Of a stretch of DNA of 64,000 nt, positions 28,101 to 43,100 are shown piece after piece. A program made the translations under genes and the position numbers. The stretch covers positions 158,921,501 through 158,985,500 of the forward strand of contig CM060833.1 of assembly GCA_030762175.1 (NCBI GenBank). The letters run 5' to 3'. The stretch is from Metallyticus violacea. Taxonomy: Eukaryota; Arthropoda; Insecta; Mantodea; Metallyticidae. Below the pieces are notes generated by a model. It was not told the origin of the DNA. It ran no database searches and saw nothing but the letters and a program-made list of their open reading frames with translations. Every line of letters starts with the position of its first letter. Position 1 is the stretch's first letter.

Positions 28101-31100
28101 CTTTAACTGAGGGTTTTTCCAGGTTTTTCTCAGTCCTCATAAATGGTAAATGCTTGGGAAGTAACCTAAAGTTAAACATGTAATGTTTCTTCCTTTAATA
28201 AAAAAAAATTCTTTTACAAACTTATTGTTTCCCCTGATATATCATCAATATCCAGTCTTTGATGTCTCAGTAATAACAATGTATGATAAACACTGTTATT
28301 GAAAAAAAAAATTTGGGATTTCAATTCAGCCTGCCTTCTGCTATTCCTTCACCAAGAGCTCTTTACACCTTAGAGAATATACAAGGTCAGGGAATAATAA
28401 ATTGGTTAATTTTTTAACCCCATATATGGTTTGTTTATCTTTATTTATAAAAATAATACTTAATGTAGTAAGATTAATTGATTTGAAAACATGTGTTCAA
28501 TGCATGGTTCAAAAATGGACAACATTATCAGACTATTCTATACAGTCACAATACAAGAGACTGCCTGTGATGCCTCAGTAGTAAAAACGGGTGTTATACA
28601 CTACTAATAAAACAAAACAAAACAAACAAAAACCATACAATTGTAAACAATTTGATATTGCATTGTGTAGAATTTACAGCTTTCTAAATTATCACCATGA
28701 GAAGAGGATAGAAATCCAAAATTAACAAATATTGCCTATATAACGGAATTATAGTAAATCTAAGTGTATATAGAATTATTTTTATGGTGCAAGTCAATAG
28801 TGTGCAAATATTATGTGATCAAGATCTATGTTCACTGCAACAATAGCTGGAGTATAAATTACATTATGGTATGAATGAATGGTGTTTAAAGCCAGTTTTT
28901 ACTACAGAGGCACAACAGGTGATGGACACTGATACTACATGAGATGCAATGATATATCGGGAAAGGATTTACTTTTCAGGAAGGAAAAACCTGCAAAAAA
29001 CCTCAGTCAGAGAGGATGGTCCTGACAGGATTTGAATTCCAAAACTCCCACTCACGAGTCCACACCTTAACGACCTCGGCCACCCATGGTGGTGTATAAT
29101 AAAATATTTCGCTTTAAATTTCTCAAATTCTTTTTGCTAATTTCAATCAATTTTAGTCTCATTTTGAATACCTAAAATTGATGTAGAGATCCCTAATTTT
29201 TAAAATTAAGAGATGAACCCAGAGGGTGCAAGGATATATTACCCTTGCTTAACTGCACATAGGATAAATTTTTCATTGAAAAATTATTGAAATACAATGA
29301 AAATTTCATTTATTGGAAAAAAATTAAATTAAATTTTATTAATTGAATATCTATGTTATATAGGTACATAGATCATTTGATGTTTAAAATTTAACGTACA
29401 TAGGTTATTTGGAAAACAGTTAGTTATTACAATATGCATAACAAAGGCTGAAGGAGGCACTGTAGAACCTACTTTTCTAAGGCTCAGATATAATTTAACG
29501 TCTGAGTTTAACAAAAATGCTTGCTATAATTTAACCATCATTATTTCTTTTTTGCTTACTTTTAACCCTGCTCCTCGCTGAACTACAATATTGCCATGTA
29601 AGAACAACCGTCGTCCTTGAAGGTCATGAAGACGTATTACTGAGCTGAAACTGGTAGGACCTGGTGGTATGACCAGGCTTCCTGCACGAGGGAAGTTTTC
29701 CAGGTGAAATGAAAGTTCCACTGCCTTTTCTACATCCACCTAACATAAAAGAAACAATACTCATAAACTACAGTTATATATACTGTGTTTTCTATTTTCA
29801 GTCTAGAGTTATTTTTGGCCTGTGTTCACAGCTGAGTGCAGTGCACACTGGGACAAGGCCAGGCTAGTTCGCCTTAACAACAGACAGTTTGCAAACTAAT
29901 GGACAGTTATTTTCTGTTATGAGAGCAACCACTATCTCTCTCTTTGTGTTATTATGTTTTATTGCACGCTATTAGTGCATCGCTATTAGTGCGTTAGTAA
30001 AGTAAATTTTACCATAGTGTATTGTACTTAAATGTTTCTACTAGAATAAAGAAAAAATAAAGTCAAAAGGAATAACCCCCATACTATAGAGGAACTTACC
30101 AGGGCCAATATTGGATGGAATATCGAAGAATGAGCTGTTATGAGTGAATGAAAATTTCATTAAAAGAAGATAGAAATGTTTGACTTCAGAGCAATATCAC
30201 TTCAAACACCTCCTACAACATGTTAGTACTTATAATGAAATAAAACTAATACTATGTGCATGCTATTATTGATTAAAGTTGTGTGAGTATAAATGAGAGA
30301 GCAACATTGACAGAGTTGGTGATAGCTTTTTTCAATTGTGGATACAGTCCAAAAATAACTCTGCATTTTAATACCTGCCCCATTACTATGAAACCCTATA
30401 ATGCTATAACATTTCCCTTGCACTTAAAGACAAGGGGTATGAATGTTTATTAAATAAAGATGTAAGCAGTATCAACACACTGAATGACAATAAAATTAAA
30501 AACATGAATTAATAATGCAATAGATAAAAGTTACATTTAAAAAATAAATTATTATCAGATTAAATGATATCATTGTATGATTCAGTTGAACTACACACTC
30601 TTAACTACACACTTTTTATTATCAGATTATTTTCTGCTGGAGAAGAGCCCAAAGATGTCATTACAAATTGCTTTTGAGTAGTAATTCTTATTTTACACAT
30701 TAGTAAATATGTTTTATTATGCACAACTTCAATGATCTGATTATAATTTGATACATGCAGAAGTAATCTACTTAGTTTACTTACACATTCACTCGGATAT
30801 CTTTACTTCTTGTCTAAGAACTGGATTCTGGATTTATTTACTTATTGAATGTCTGGGAATAAAATCTATTAGTTCTAATTACATGAAGATTGGGCCGTTG
30901 GTAAAACAAATCAAATTTCTATATCAATCATATAGAAATTTGGTTTACTTCACATGGTAGATTTCAGAACACTTAAGTCTAAGTCTAGATAATCAAACTT
31001 CCTTCAAGATCAATGCTATTAATTCTGCCTACCTCTGACTACATTTTAATCTTTTTATATAAAATATTTTTAAAATCCACTCTAATACTATGTCTACAAA

Positions 31101-34100
31101 ATTGATATACTAATGCTTTAATCTAAATTCCAAATAAAGAGAATACCAATTATTCACTTTTATTGCATCAGACCTCAGTCCCCGGTTCATCAGTACAACA
31201 TACTGGAATTCCAGGGGACCTGGCTCTGACTCGAACCCAGGTATCAAAATGATATCTAACTTACTCTGTCTATACCATTATTTTATTGACTATATCTATT
31301 GTTTGTGTGAATTTTCTTCTTCTCTCTTCATTGTCCATTTCCATTTCTGTTTAACTTTTAAATAAATACTGACCCACACTCCTGCACTCTTTTATGAATG
31401 TTCTCTTTGTTGTTCTATTATCCTTTGACACTTTACCTTAATGGGTTCATTTCTCCGGTTTTCAGTTTCCTTACAATCAAACACTATATGTTCTAAGTCT
31501 TCTTTCCCTCCACATAATGGGCATTTTCCTTGTTTAAAACCTCCTCTTTCACCTTTTAACTTCTACACATTTGCTCTTGCCCATGCTATACCCTCTCTTT
31601 CTTCCTTATTTGTTTTATCTATGTAAATTTCCCTTTCCCCTGCCCATTTCATCTTAACATAAAACCCAGTAATGCCTTCCTAGTTAAATTACTATTTGTT
31701 TTTGTATCTCAAACCTCTAACATTTGTACCTCTTTTCCTGTATATATACCATAATCCATTACTCTCTAAAATATTTTTTTAAACTACCCAACCACCCCTT
31801 AGTTAACAATGATTCTTGATATATCAAACATAATATTGTAAAAATTGTAATTGTGAGGCTACATCTAAAATGGCCTGGGCCAGATAGTGGAGGTTCCTTG
31901 TAGTTTGCATTAATATGACGAGTGATTGTAAAAGAGTAATGTGGAAACTTGTATTATTAAGTGGAAATAAATTCAATTTAATTCAATTCATTATTCTCTT
32001 GTTTATACTTTAAATTTTTCTACTACCCACTTGGTGGCAGCAGTAGATGGAGGGATGAATTTTGTGTACAGCATAGTTCATGTTCCAGCTGTTGGTATTA
32101 TGCCAATAAATGAGTGGACAATATGCACAGGAATGGAGGACAACACTGTTATTTTTTTTTTTAAGAAGGTAACCAATGCAGAGATTTACAGGCAATAGGT
32201 GATAGGTGACAATGTATAGACAGCATGCAAGGAAAACCATACATAACTGGGCAGAAGGCTGGAAAAAAGGATGCATGTCAACAGAGAAGGGAACCAGCTT
32301 CAGAGAGTGACAATGATAATGCCAACATCCCATGGTGGAATGGGTCATCCTGGAGAACAGTTGCATCATATTTTCAGTAATGGAAGTGGCCGTCAAACTT
32401 ATCATAAACATTCTTGAGTGCAATGTGTGTGAGTATCTTAAGATGGAGAAGGTGTCTGCCAGATGACTTCCAAAATCCTTCATTGCAGAATAAAGACAAC
32501 AGCGTGAAGATATGAGCAAAGTTTTCCTTCATTGCTATTATCAGGATAGAGAATTTTATGACCAGGGTTGTCATTTTACAGACTTTGAAAATCTGAAAGC
32601 AGCTGTTCTGGCTGAGTACAAAGCACTCCAAAAAAGTGATTCCAGAAATGTCTGGAGACTCTACTACATGTATACATTTGAAAAAAGACTGTACTGAAAA
32701 GTGGACATATCTAATGAACTGTAACGGATCTGTTTATGTTAAAAAAAAATGCATCTCAATATATTACGCTCCCCTTAGCAAGAGTTTCAAGCAATTAGAA
32801 AAAAAAACACCATTAGCATAGTTTAAAGCTACTCAACTGCAATGAACACTAGTTCTTAGCTGCAATGTTTGTATATAAAACTGTTGTGCAGCATTTTAAC
32901 ACATTGGAATGGTGTTGCAGCACTGCCTGAAGCACTGGATAAGTTCGACATGAGAATATGTTATTTTGATTGGCTGCTTCATTTGCTTATTTCCGACTCC
33001 ATTCAGATAGCTGATGAATGAATGTATGATCTTTCTTCATGCATTTCTTATGCAAACATCAACATATGGTAGTTTAGCTAAGGTGATTTGTGATTCAGCT
33101 GAATGCATATAGCTGGGTTTTTTTTTTTCAGTAGTGTTTAATGCCCGTTTTTGCTACTGAGGCACCATAGGCGGTGGACACTGATGATTCAAGAAACAAA
33201 ATGATACATTAGGGAAAGTTTTTTTTTTTAAGGAAGGAAACGTTCCAGGCCTAAGTTTAGGGTACCTTCCCAGCATTTGCCATTTATGAGGACTTAGGAA
33301 AACCTGGAAAAAACCTCAGTCCAGGAGGACGGTCCTGGCGGGATTCGAACCCCAGACCTCCCGCTCATGAGTTCGCACCTTGGCGACCTTGGCCACCTGT
33401 GGGGATATATAGCTGGTGAAATTGGTCTCACTTTTTGTGGTTTTATCCTTTTATTTTGTTTTTTTTCCCTCCCTCTCTTGTATGAGTATCAACAATGGGT
33501 TTTTCAGTTGTTTTGAGCTTGACGCATAAGCTATGGATACACAAAACACTTTATGCAATATTTTTGTTTTCTGTATCATATATGGCAATTTAGTTTTATA
33601 TTCATTACAGATGCTATGAATATGTTTTCTGTATCAGAATATGACAGCTTATTTTATGCTCTATGCATACTCTGGAAACATTCTCGCTTTAGGCAAGATT
33701 TTCATTTTCTGTATCAGCACATGGCAGTTTAATTTTGTGCTCAAAGCAAATGCTATGGACACATTTCCTATTATCAGAATGTGGCAGTTTATTTTGTGCT
33801 CTAAGCATACTCTATGGGCACATTCTCGCTTTATGTGAGGTTTTAATTTTCTGTTAATATCAGCATATGGCAGTTTAGGAATGTAGCTACAGAGATGTTT
33901 TTGTTTCCTGTATCAACATGTGGCAACTTGTTCCATGCTGTATGGGCACATTTTTACTTTATGCATGTTTATGTTTACTGTGGTAGTGTCAAATATGAAA
34001 ATAACGTCTTCATGAAGAATGACATCCTTGTTTGCTGCCGCACAAGCAAAGAAACTCAAACAGAAGCATCTGGGCAAGATAGAAGATTTGAACAAGAGAG

Positions 34101-37100
34101 TGGGGAAATTGGATATCAATAAATTAAATGTTTGGGAAGATAAGGGGATAGATGAATTTAGCAAAATTTAAATTAGGCATAGTAAAGAGAAGGTTGTAAA
34201 TGAAGAGGGACTAAAACTAATTCAGTTTTATGAGAATAATGGCTTTTTAATGTTGAATGGTTGTTGGGGGGAAGATGAAATTGGTGAATTTACATTTACA
34301 AGTGCACGGGGACAGAGTGTTGTAGATTATGTATTTTGTAGTGATAACATTTTGTGTAAGTTTGGGAATTTAAGATAACAAACATGGTTGGAATAAGTTC
34401 ACATTTTTCATTAAGAGGTCATGGTGCAGCGAAGAGTGCTTTGAAAGTAGAAGAGAGGATGCATGTAGATTTGGTACTAAGAAATTAGCTGCAAGTAGGC
34501 CCCTGGAAGGGCTGATGGGTTTTGTGAGATGTTGGATTCAGCATCTAGGATGTTTGCATGGGATTAACTTAATGACTCCTAAACCCCAGATCGCAGGTTT
34601 AATCCCTTCCAGGATCAGTGGATTTTTTTTTAACATAAAAATGCTAAGTATGGCTTCCTTCAGAAGGGAAGTAAAGCCATGGGTCCCAGGTTATAGATTT
34701 ATGGCATGTAAAAGAACCTCAAGCCTGAAAGAAGAGGCCTCTGAGCAAAATTTATTGGTCATTTCATGTCCTGAATTGAATGGCCCGAGATGTTAAAGAG
34801 TGTCTGTAAATAAACCAAATCAACAAATTAACTTAATGATCTCTTTAGGTAAAAATGATGACACTATAGAGTTGTTAGGTGTTTATACTTAAATGGGCTG
34901 GAAGTGACATGATTATAATAAATAGGGAGGAAAAATAAAGTTTATAATAATTGGTTTGATGCAGAATGTAGAGGATGAGAGATATCTTACGAGAGGTGGT
35001 TATGAGATGGAGAGAGAGATGTGATGAAATGGATAGAGACATTACGATTAAATTGTGTGAGAGATATAGGCAGCCACTTGATCACAAGAAGCAAGAGTCG
35101 GGGATAGCTAGAGCTGAGGAAATTAAGTATAAGCTGAATTCAGAAGTGGGGGCAGCAAGTTTGGTGGATTATTATCAATATGTGATAATGTATGAAAGAA
35201 GGGAGAAATAACATAGATATAAGTCCAAATAAATGGATTACATATTTTCAGAGTTTGTTTATTATGGAAACTAAGGGGAGGAGGAGTTAAAATTTGGTAG
35301 TTTTTAATAATTATGAGGAGGAGTTGAATAGACCATTTTCACAGAAAGAAATTAATAGTCAAGTTTGTAAATTTAAGAGAAATAAAGCAGTAAGAATCGA
35401 CAGTTTACCTACAGAATTTTTTAAATTTTTTTAAATTTTTAAAAGATGTGAAAATCTGGATTTGCTAATATGTTTGACAAGGCTTATGAATAAAATTAAA
35501 GAGAAGAAAAAGATGCCAGAAAGTTGGCATAAGCAATTATACATCCTATATAAAAAGCTAAAGGGAATGAAAAAATGCATTGCTATCCAATTTCGGAAAA
35601 TTTTTTTACAGGAATAATGGTGGGGAGAATTCAAAATTGGGCAGAAGGAAATCAAAGGATATCTTCCTATTAAACTGGGTTCAGGAAAGGATTTGCCCAG
35701 ATTAGAGAGAAAAGTTCACTAGCATACAAGTTGACCCAGAAAGGAAGAAGTACATTTTAATTTCCAAGAAAAATGAAAGATAAGGGATAGCCTGGTTTTG
35801 ATTAGGCATTTTGAAATTAAGGGAAATGAGGGGACATCTTATTCCTGGAATGGGTCCCATCTGTGGGGAGAAGGAAGATGAAATTCATATAATCTTTCAA
35901 TGTAAAGCCACAAATGATAAGAGGGAAAACTTAATTAGTAAGAAATGGTTACTGAGGAATAAAGGATTGTACTGAGAAAGAATTTTGAGGATTGTAAGCA
36001 GATATCCAAATTAGGGGAGATTTTATGGAAATGGTACAAATGAAATGGAAATGGTCAGTTGAAAGATACGTAATTTAGATAAATTTTAGATGATATAAAA
36101 TATCCGTATGATTATGAAATGTCATTGGCCTACAAAAGGCTGGGAGTGGGATTATATTAAATTTATTAAGTTATTGAGCTTGTGATATTGAAAATTATTC
36201 TAGAAGGTGAACAAATGTAGCATTATAGTTGGCAATTGAGAAATAAAGGAATTAGTAGTTTGTAGGGACTATAGCTAGCTGATAAAATAATAGGATAGAT
36301 AGAATAAGTGAAACATTTATTTTAGTACCTTAGGTTGGGTCACAGCCTGGTCTCCTGGAATTCCTGTAGGCTGCTGCTGATAACTGGGGACTGCGGAGTG
36401 CAATCATGGTGGAAATTTTTGTACTTTGTTTAATTATTATAATTTTGGTAAAATGGTTAGTATAAAATTTATTATTGTATTAATAACTGTTGTAATTGTG
36501 AGGGGTTACACCTAAAATGGCCTGGGTCAGATAGGTGGAGGCCCCTTTGCAGTTTGCATTTATATTTTTCTTAGCACTTCATTTGAAATTTCAAATAAAT
36601 AAATATTGGGATGAAACTGAAATTCACAAGCATAGTTATAATTTTAACAGGAATGAAGCTCAGAAATTGCACTCAGCATGGTATTCAGCTTTACAAAATA
36701 CTAAGATGAAGAAGTTACATGAGCTAATTAATAAAAGTTGGTCCTGGTGGTGTAGTGGTTACCATACTGGCCTCCTAAACCCAAGATCGTGGGTTCGAAC
36801 GCGGCCAGGACTGATGGATTTTTTCAGGCGTAAAAATCCTAAGTATGGCTTCCTTCGGAAGGGAAGTAAAGCCATAGATCCCATGTCATACATTTACAGC
36901 ACAAAAAAGAACCTCAAGCCTGAAAGAGAGGTCTCTGAGCAAAATTTGTTGGCCGTTTCACGCCCTGAGTTGAATGGGATGCTGATTACCTGAGATGTTA
37001 AAGAGCATCCATAAATAAATCAATAAAAAAAATCTAATCAATAAACAGCATACTAGAAGCACTCGCAAGCCTCAGCTTAGCCCCCTTAATCAATCAGCAC

Positions 37101-40100
37101 TCAGTTCCACAGGTATCTCATATATATATATAGCCACAATTTCGATTAATGAAGTCAGTCATGGCTTGTCTGCAAGAAGATTATGTTCAGCACATCATTA
37201 ATGATGTCCACTGCAGCCATTTGTGAAACATTTGTGAAGATGAAGGGGAAGAATTCCAATGGACCATGGCCTTATGGCACGTAAGATTCAGTTTGCATAG
37301 TTGACACTGGCCATGAAAGCCTACACTCTTCAACAGAAGAATATGTTTAATATTTGTACCTTGTTGCAACATTTGTAACACAATGACTAAGCAATCTTCA
37401 ATAGATGGATGTGAATGATCTATAGTGTTTGATATAGAGGAAAATAAGTGTAGTCCTTCCCTTTGAGATGAATGGGAGGAGGACAGTCACTTAATTTCAT
37501 AGGGTCTGCCTCCAATATTAGATTGCTTGGTATGACAGATACAGAATCATAACATTATACTAGACAGACAGATCAGTTAAAACTCACTGGAACAAACATA
37601 TACGTAGCAAACAACTCAACAAGAAAAGTTAGTCGTAGCAGAACATATCATATCAACAGGACATGATATAGACTTCAACACAGAACTTCTAGCAACCTGT
37701 AATGGATTTACACAAAGGATTATATGTAAAAGCATAGTAATTAAATGAACCAAATAATAAAAGCACAGATAATGGCAGATTGCTCCACAGCATCTGAAAA
37801 GCACTAGTAACATGACATGCCTCAATTGGCTGACTCCAACCAATGAGAAGCAAGAAGGCAGCACTTTCATTCCATTCTCAGACGTACATATGAGCAGGAC
37901 ACAGCTGACAGTGGATAGCAACCAAGAAAAAGCTCACAACATGTTGAGTGTAACATTGGTTTTAAATTACAAGATGCAGTCTTCTTTGGAAGCTCAGTAT
38001 ACACAAGAATCATTCATTATACAGGACACTGAAGTACTACAGATATATTCCAGACTATGCCCAGATGCAGAATGATCCCCTTAGTGGCATGTCACTATTA
38101 AATATCTGTTAACACCTTGCTATTTTTCTGACTAGCAGGATATTTCTAGATAAATTCACAGAATAGTCTGCTCTAGTTTTGAACTATTTTGCTTTTGATG
38201 AAACATTTCTGCCTTTGATTAGTTTTGTTTATGTATTAAGTGTATTAGGATCTTTAGAAGAGGTCCCTTAATTATATTTTTGGTCTTTAATCAAAATTAA
38301 TGAGGAGAAAAGCCATGACTTTTCGCTAAAACTTGCATTAATCATTAATAGTTTAAAATTTCAATATGGCACTGACTATGGCAAGTTAATTATAAAAAAT
38401 TGTTTATAAGCATCATCACCATTTGTAACTCTATAAAGTTTCTTAGGTAAGCAGTTAACATTAAAGTTGAAAGTCCTATAAGTATGCCTCTGGGTAAACT
38501 CATAATATAATCACAAAATTTAGAAATGGTTAATAATGTAGTAGTAATTTTAGTGAGGCTTTCAGGTTACAACCTTAAAACTGCTACACCAAAACTATGG
38601 CTTGAACTTTGAGAATCAATTCATTACATCTGTTGATTAGGGTTTTTAAAATATGTTACTATAACTAAAATCCATGTGTAAAATTTCAAACATTTATTCA
38701 TATATGAGTATTATAATTTATCTTTATGTTGGGTTATATTAATAAATTAATTGAAGAAAATGGAAAAAATGTAATTCTACTGCATAAAAACTAAGAGTAA
38801 GATAATTAGTTTTAGTATGAACAAAATGTCAACCTGTGTTAGTGCTGTGGTTTGTCCTGGTCTAATATGCCCTGAACAATTTGTAGGAGCATCCTTTATA
38901 TCATAATGCAGCTCAAAAGGCAGAAGGTTCACAATGGTAATGGGACTCAACAGCAAGATGGTATGAGCAGGTTGAACCCATTTACTTGTGGCAGAGGGAC
39001 GTTCCATTGGAAAGTTGTCACGACATACTGCTGCACAAAACCTGCATAAAAATATACCCATCTTGAGATATTATGAAATGTAGGTTGCACATAAAACATA
39101 TCTATAACTACTAGAATGAAAGTATAATGGAAATTGCTCTATTTTTTCAGACTTACCTCTGTATCATCTGAATATTTTATAATTTGTAGCCTAAGGCTTC
39201 AGGGAAGCCAAAACCTTTACTTTCAGTACTATTTCAAATGGGAAAGGGCAATTAGGAGACAAAAAGGGGGGGGGAAGTAATTTTAAAAAATAAAACAAGA
39301 GCGAAGTTGCTGAAAGTAAGGGCTGGTGATAGGTTTCCATTTTCATCATCATAGGCATAATCTCTGCAGATGATATTCCCCTCCTGCCATCACCAACTCC
39401 ACCACCACTACATAATCAACAATTCTTTCTTTATTGCTTATGAAAGCTGACACTTATTTGACCTTTTCATAAATTTACATAGCATACTCTCATATAGTTC
39501 ACATTTTGATAATACAAACTGCTTCAATAGAATGAATAAGAGAAAGGTAATGCTATTTGCATTTGCTTGTGCAGCTTTTGTCCCTTAGACACCTGATAAA
39601 TGTCAGTCCTGGTGGTCTAGTGGTAACCATACTTGTCTTATAGACCCAAGATCATGGGTTTGATCCCAGCCAGAGTTGATGGATTTTTTTGGATGTAAAA
39701 ATCCTAAGTATGGCTTTCTTTGGAAGGGAAGTAAAGTCATGGGTTCCATGTTGTAGATTTACCGCAAGAAAAAGAACCTCAAGCCTGAAAGAAGAGGCCT
39801 CTGAGCAAAATTTATCGGCTATTTTACACCCTGTAGTGAATGGGACACTGATGACCTGCGATGTTAAAGTGCATCTGTAAATAAACTAAATCAACAACAC
39901 CTGATAAAGGCAGAGGACATCATCCAGATGAAATTAACCTGTACAGAATACATGGATGCACAAACACATACATGACACACACAGTCATTATTGTCTCTTT
40001 CTATACATTAAATGCTAGCACTTAACTTAATTCTCAAAGCTAAGGTTAGAAGGTACACAGTCTCTTACCATAGGCATGTAACACAGTCAAAAAGAGTAGA

Positions 40101-43100
40101 AAATGAATGTCTAGTCAATTGTATCTGGATAACAGATGGGGTTATAACAAGCTTCTAGTTTAGAATATATTAAGTTAAACTGTATCCAACATTCTGATAG
40201 TCTCGAAAGTAACAATGAATCATATAAGATCATTGCGGCAGTGTCCCAGTGGATATTGCTTTTTTATTGAAAACTGTATTACAAAAATTCGACATCATAG
40301 AGAGTTTGGCATGCATCAGAACAATTGTATTGCAGCCATATTTGAGAATTATCATTGCTTTCATATAGTTCTGATAAACATGATGTCATTCATTCGATCG
40401 CTATTAGATCTATCAACAAGTGCTTCAACAGAGTCCTATGACTTCCACATTGCTGGCAACAAGTTTTATATAATGTTAGCAATTACATCAAAGGTAATAA
40501 AACTCAAAACAAGTATGTATTCTGTGCCTGTATTAAAATTGACTGTCACTATTAAAATTCCAAATCTTCTATATTAAATCACATAATCATGAATTTGCAA
40601 CAAATGATATATTATAACACATAAAACCAGTCTATTTGAAAAAGAAATAAGATACAGTGGGATAAATATCTAAAATAAATTACTACAATTAAAGGATGTA
40701 ACTATGTAACATTAAAAGAATGTGAAAAACTGTTCTACAAGAATTTTGTTTGTATTATGTATAGAAATTTCTTAAAACAACTTGTAATGCTTTAGTGATT
40801 TGTCAAATATTATGCTGTTCCTGAATTTATAAATGTTTGCATGTCCTTATTTGCTCAGGAATTTCTTGAAATAATATGCAGTGCTTAATATCAACTACTT
40901 TATCAAAGTTTTATTGCTGAAACTGTATACCTTGTATGTGATAATGTTTTGTAAAGAATCATGGTTATTATGTATTATGATGTATCCAATGTCAAACTAT
41001 ATTGAACAACAGTACATTTAAACTAATGCTGTTACTGTCAGGGGTGCACGCTTTATTCAAGAAATATCTTTTTTTTCAATAGAAAAGGATCTGCAGATGA
41101 TACATTTGAGAGCACATGAAATAAAAAGAAGGGGAAAAGTGTCACTATGTTCCCAGTTACAAACTTTATGAATTTAAGATTCAGAAAATTTATTGAATTT
41201 AAGATTCAGAAAATTTATTGGCATGGTTTGTCATAGGAGAACTTGGTTTCATAATACAAACCTGAAAAAGAAACAAGAAAATAAATAAAAAGCAAAGCAA
41301 TATGTTTGAAACAATTTTCACATTCTGCCACTGTTAAAAACATGGTACTACTGCAAAAAAGCAATGGCTATGGCCTTCTGGAATTCATAATGAATATTGC
41401 TAAAGAAGCGTTTTATGTTCACAAGCAGCAACAATTGCTACTCAATGTTCAAGACACTTGGGTGTTGGCATTTCCTAGAATCAAAGAAGTGAAGTAACAG
41501 TAACCCTAGTGAACTATCTTCTACAAATATTTATTTTGTTTTCATCCAGTTAGGAAAAGAATTCTAGTTCAGTAAGTTATGCATTTACAATACCTGAAGC
41601 TTTGTTCCCTGTTGCTGATACAAATTCTCAGTTCCTCCGATATCTCACCAGGTCGTGCTACATGCCCCCATGTGATGGGTTTGTGACAATACACAAACCC
41701 TAGCACTGAAGTGTGAGGTCTAACCCAGATGTGTGACATGACATATGGCAGGGGGATTGAAAATGTAGTACCAGGAGCAACATGCATAATCTTAGTTCCA
41801 GTCACTGCAACGTAAGAAAATGTTGCTATTTTGTACTTTTCCACTTCAAAAATTCATAATTTATCTTCATAACTATCTAATGATGGTTGCTATAGCATAG
41901 TCTTTATTACTTAGGACAAAGATGCATGGGCACAAAACATATCAATGAGGCATATTCAATAAGCAATGTAATACTTTTTTCTTTCTTCAGGTTTATTTTA
42001 AAATTTCAATTACAATGGATTGTTCTTTAATTCTTGGCTATTTGGCTATTCTTTGGGTCTAATTTTTTTAATATAATCAAACTGTAAATCTATGGCTAAA
42101 CATCAGATCTTGTATGTTGTCACAGCGCAATTCTGATGCCTGTGTATCAGTCCTCTTCATATTGACCTGACCACCACGGGTGGCCAACGTCCTTAAGGCG
42201 TGGGCTTATGAGCGGGAGGTTTGGGGTTCGATTCCCAGAACCATCCTCCCTGACCGAGGTTTTTTCCAGGTTTTCCTCAGTCCTCATAAATGGCAAATAC
42301 TGGGGAGGTACCCTAAATATAGGTCTGGAACGTTTCCTTAAAAAAATCCTTTCCCAATACATAATTTTATCTCACATACCATCAGTGTCCACCACCTGTG
42401 GTGCCTCAGTAGTACAAAAAAGGCATCAAACACCATTTGGGAGGGGGAAAAAAACCTTCATACTGCAACTGCAATGTCAATGTCAAATCTCTTCCCATGG
42501 ATTGCATCTCATTAAGGACAGAAGAGATGAATATCAGAATGGTTGATGAAGGAAATTTAATTATCTTTTCTGGAGTGTGTAGTCTTATGCATAGTTTTTT
42601 GTTGAAAGAAAAAAAAAAGAAAGAAAGAAAAAAAGAAAAGAAAAGAAAAGAGCTTTGGTAAAAAAAATTTCAGCATGATTACATTGGAACCTGTATTTTA
42701 ACTTCTGAGGGGTTTTGGCACATGCTTTACAGCTACTTGTTTCACCATGAACAAAAACATTGATTAAAATAATTTCTTCACAGTTCAAGAAAAATATCAC
42801 CATGGCTTTACCTGCTGAGGGTATTATCCAAAACTTTTTTTTTTCCAAAAAGAAGTGCTACCTGGCAGAAGATAAAATTATGTGAAATAGCATGCAAAGT
42901 TTCAAAGGTATTAGATATAAAATAGTATTTTTCTATGATACACTAACCAAGGAAAACATATGTTACATTACCTACTGAATGTCCCTCCTAGTAAACTATA
43001 CAGATTATTTGGTTTGCAGATTATTCATGAATTTTTAAAAGCATGAACTTTACAAACATTGATTTTCCTTCTTGAAAATATAAGTAAAATGTTAGGATAC

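Noticed and set aside
32010..32519. Minus-strand open frame of 169 codons
   Set aside because: Low-information His/Cys/Ser-rich composition, no domain, inside a VPS13D intron; probably chance or an old unclassified repeat.
40215..40577. Plus-strand open frame of 120 codons
   Set aside because: No recognisable motif, no splice or regulatory context, and embedded in an intron on the opposite strand.
41164..41218. Direct tandem repeat of about 25 nt as a regulatory element
   Set aside because: Two copies only, likely a local duplication; no evidence for function.
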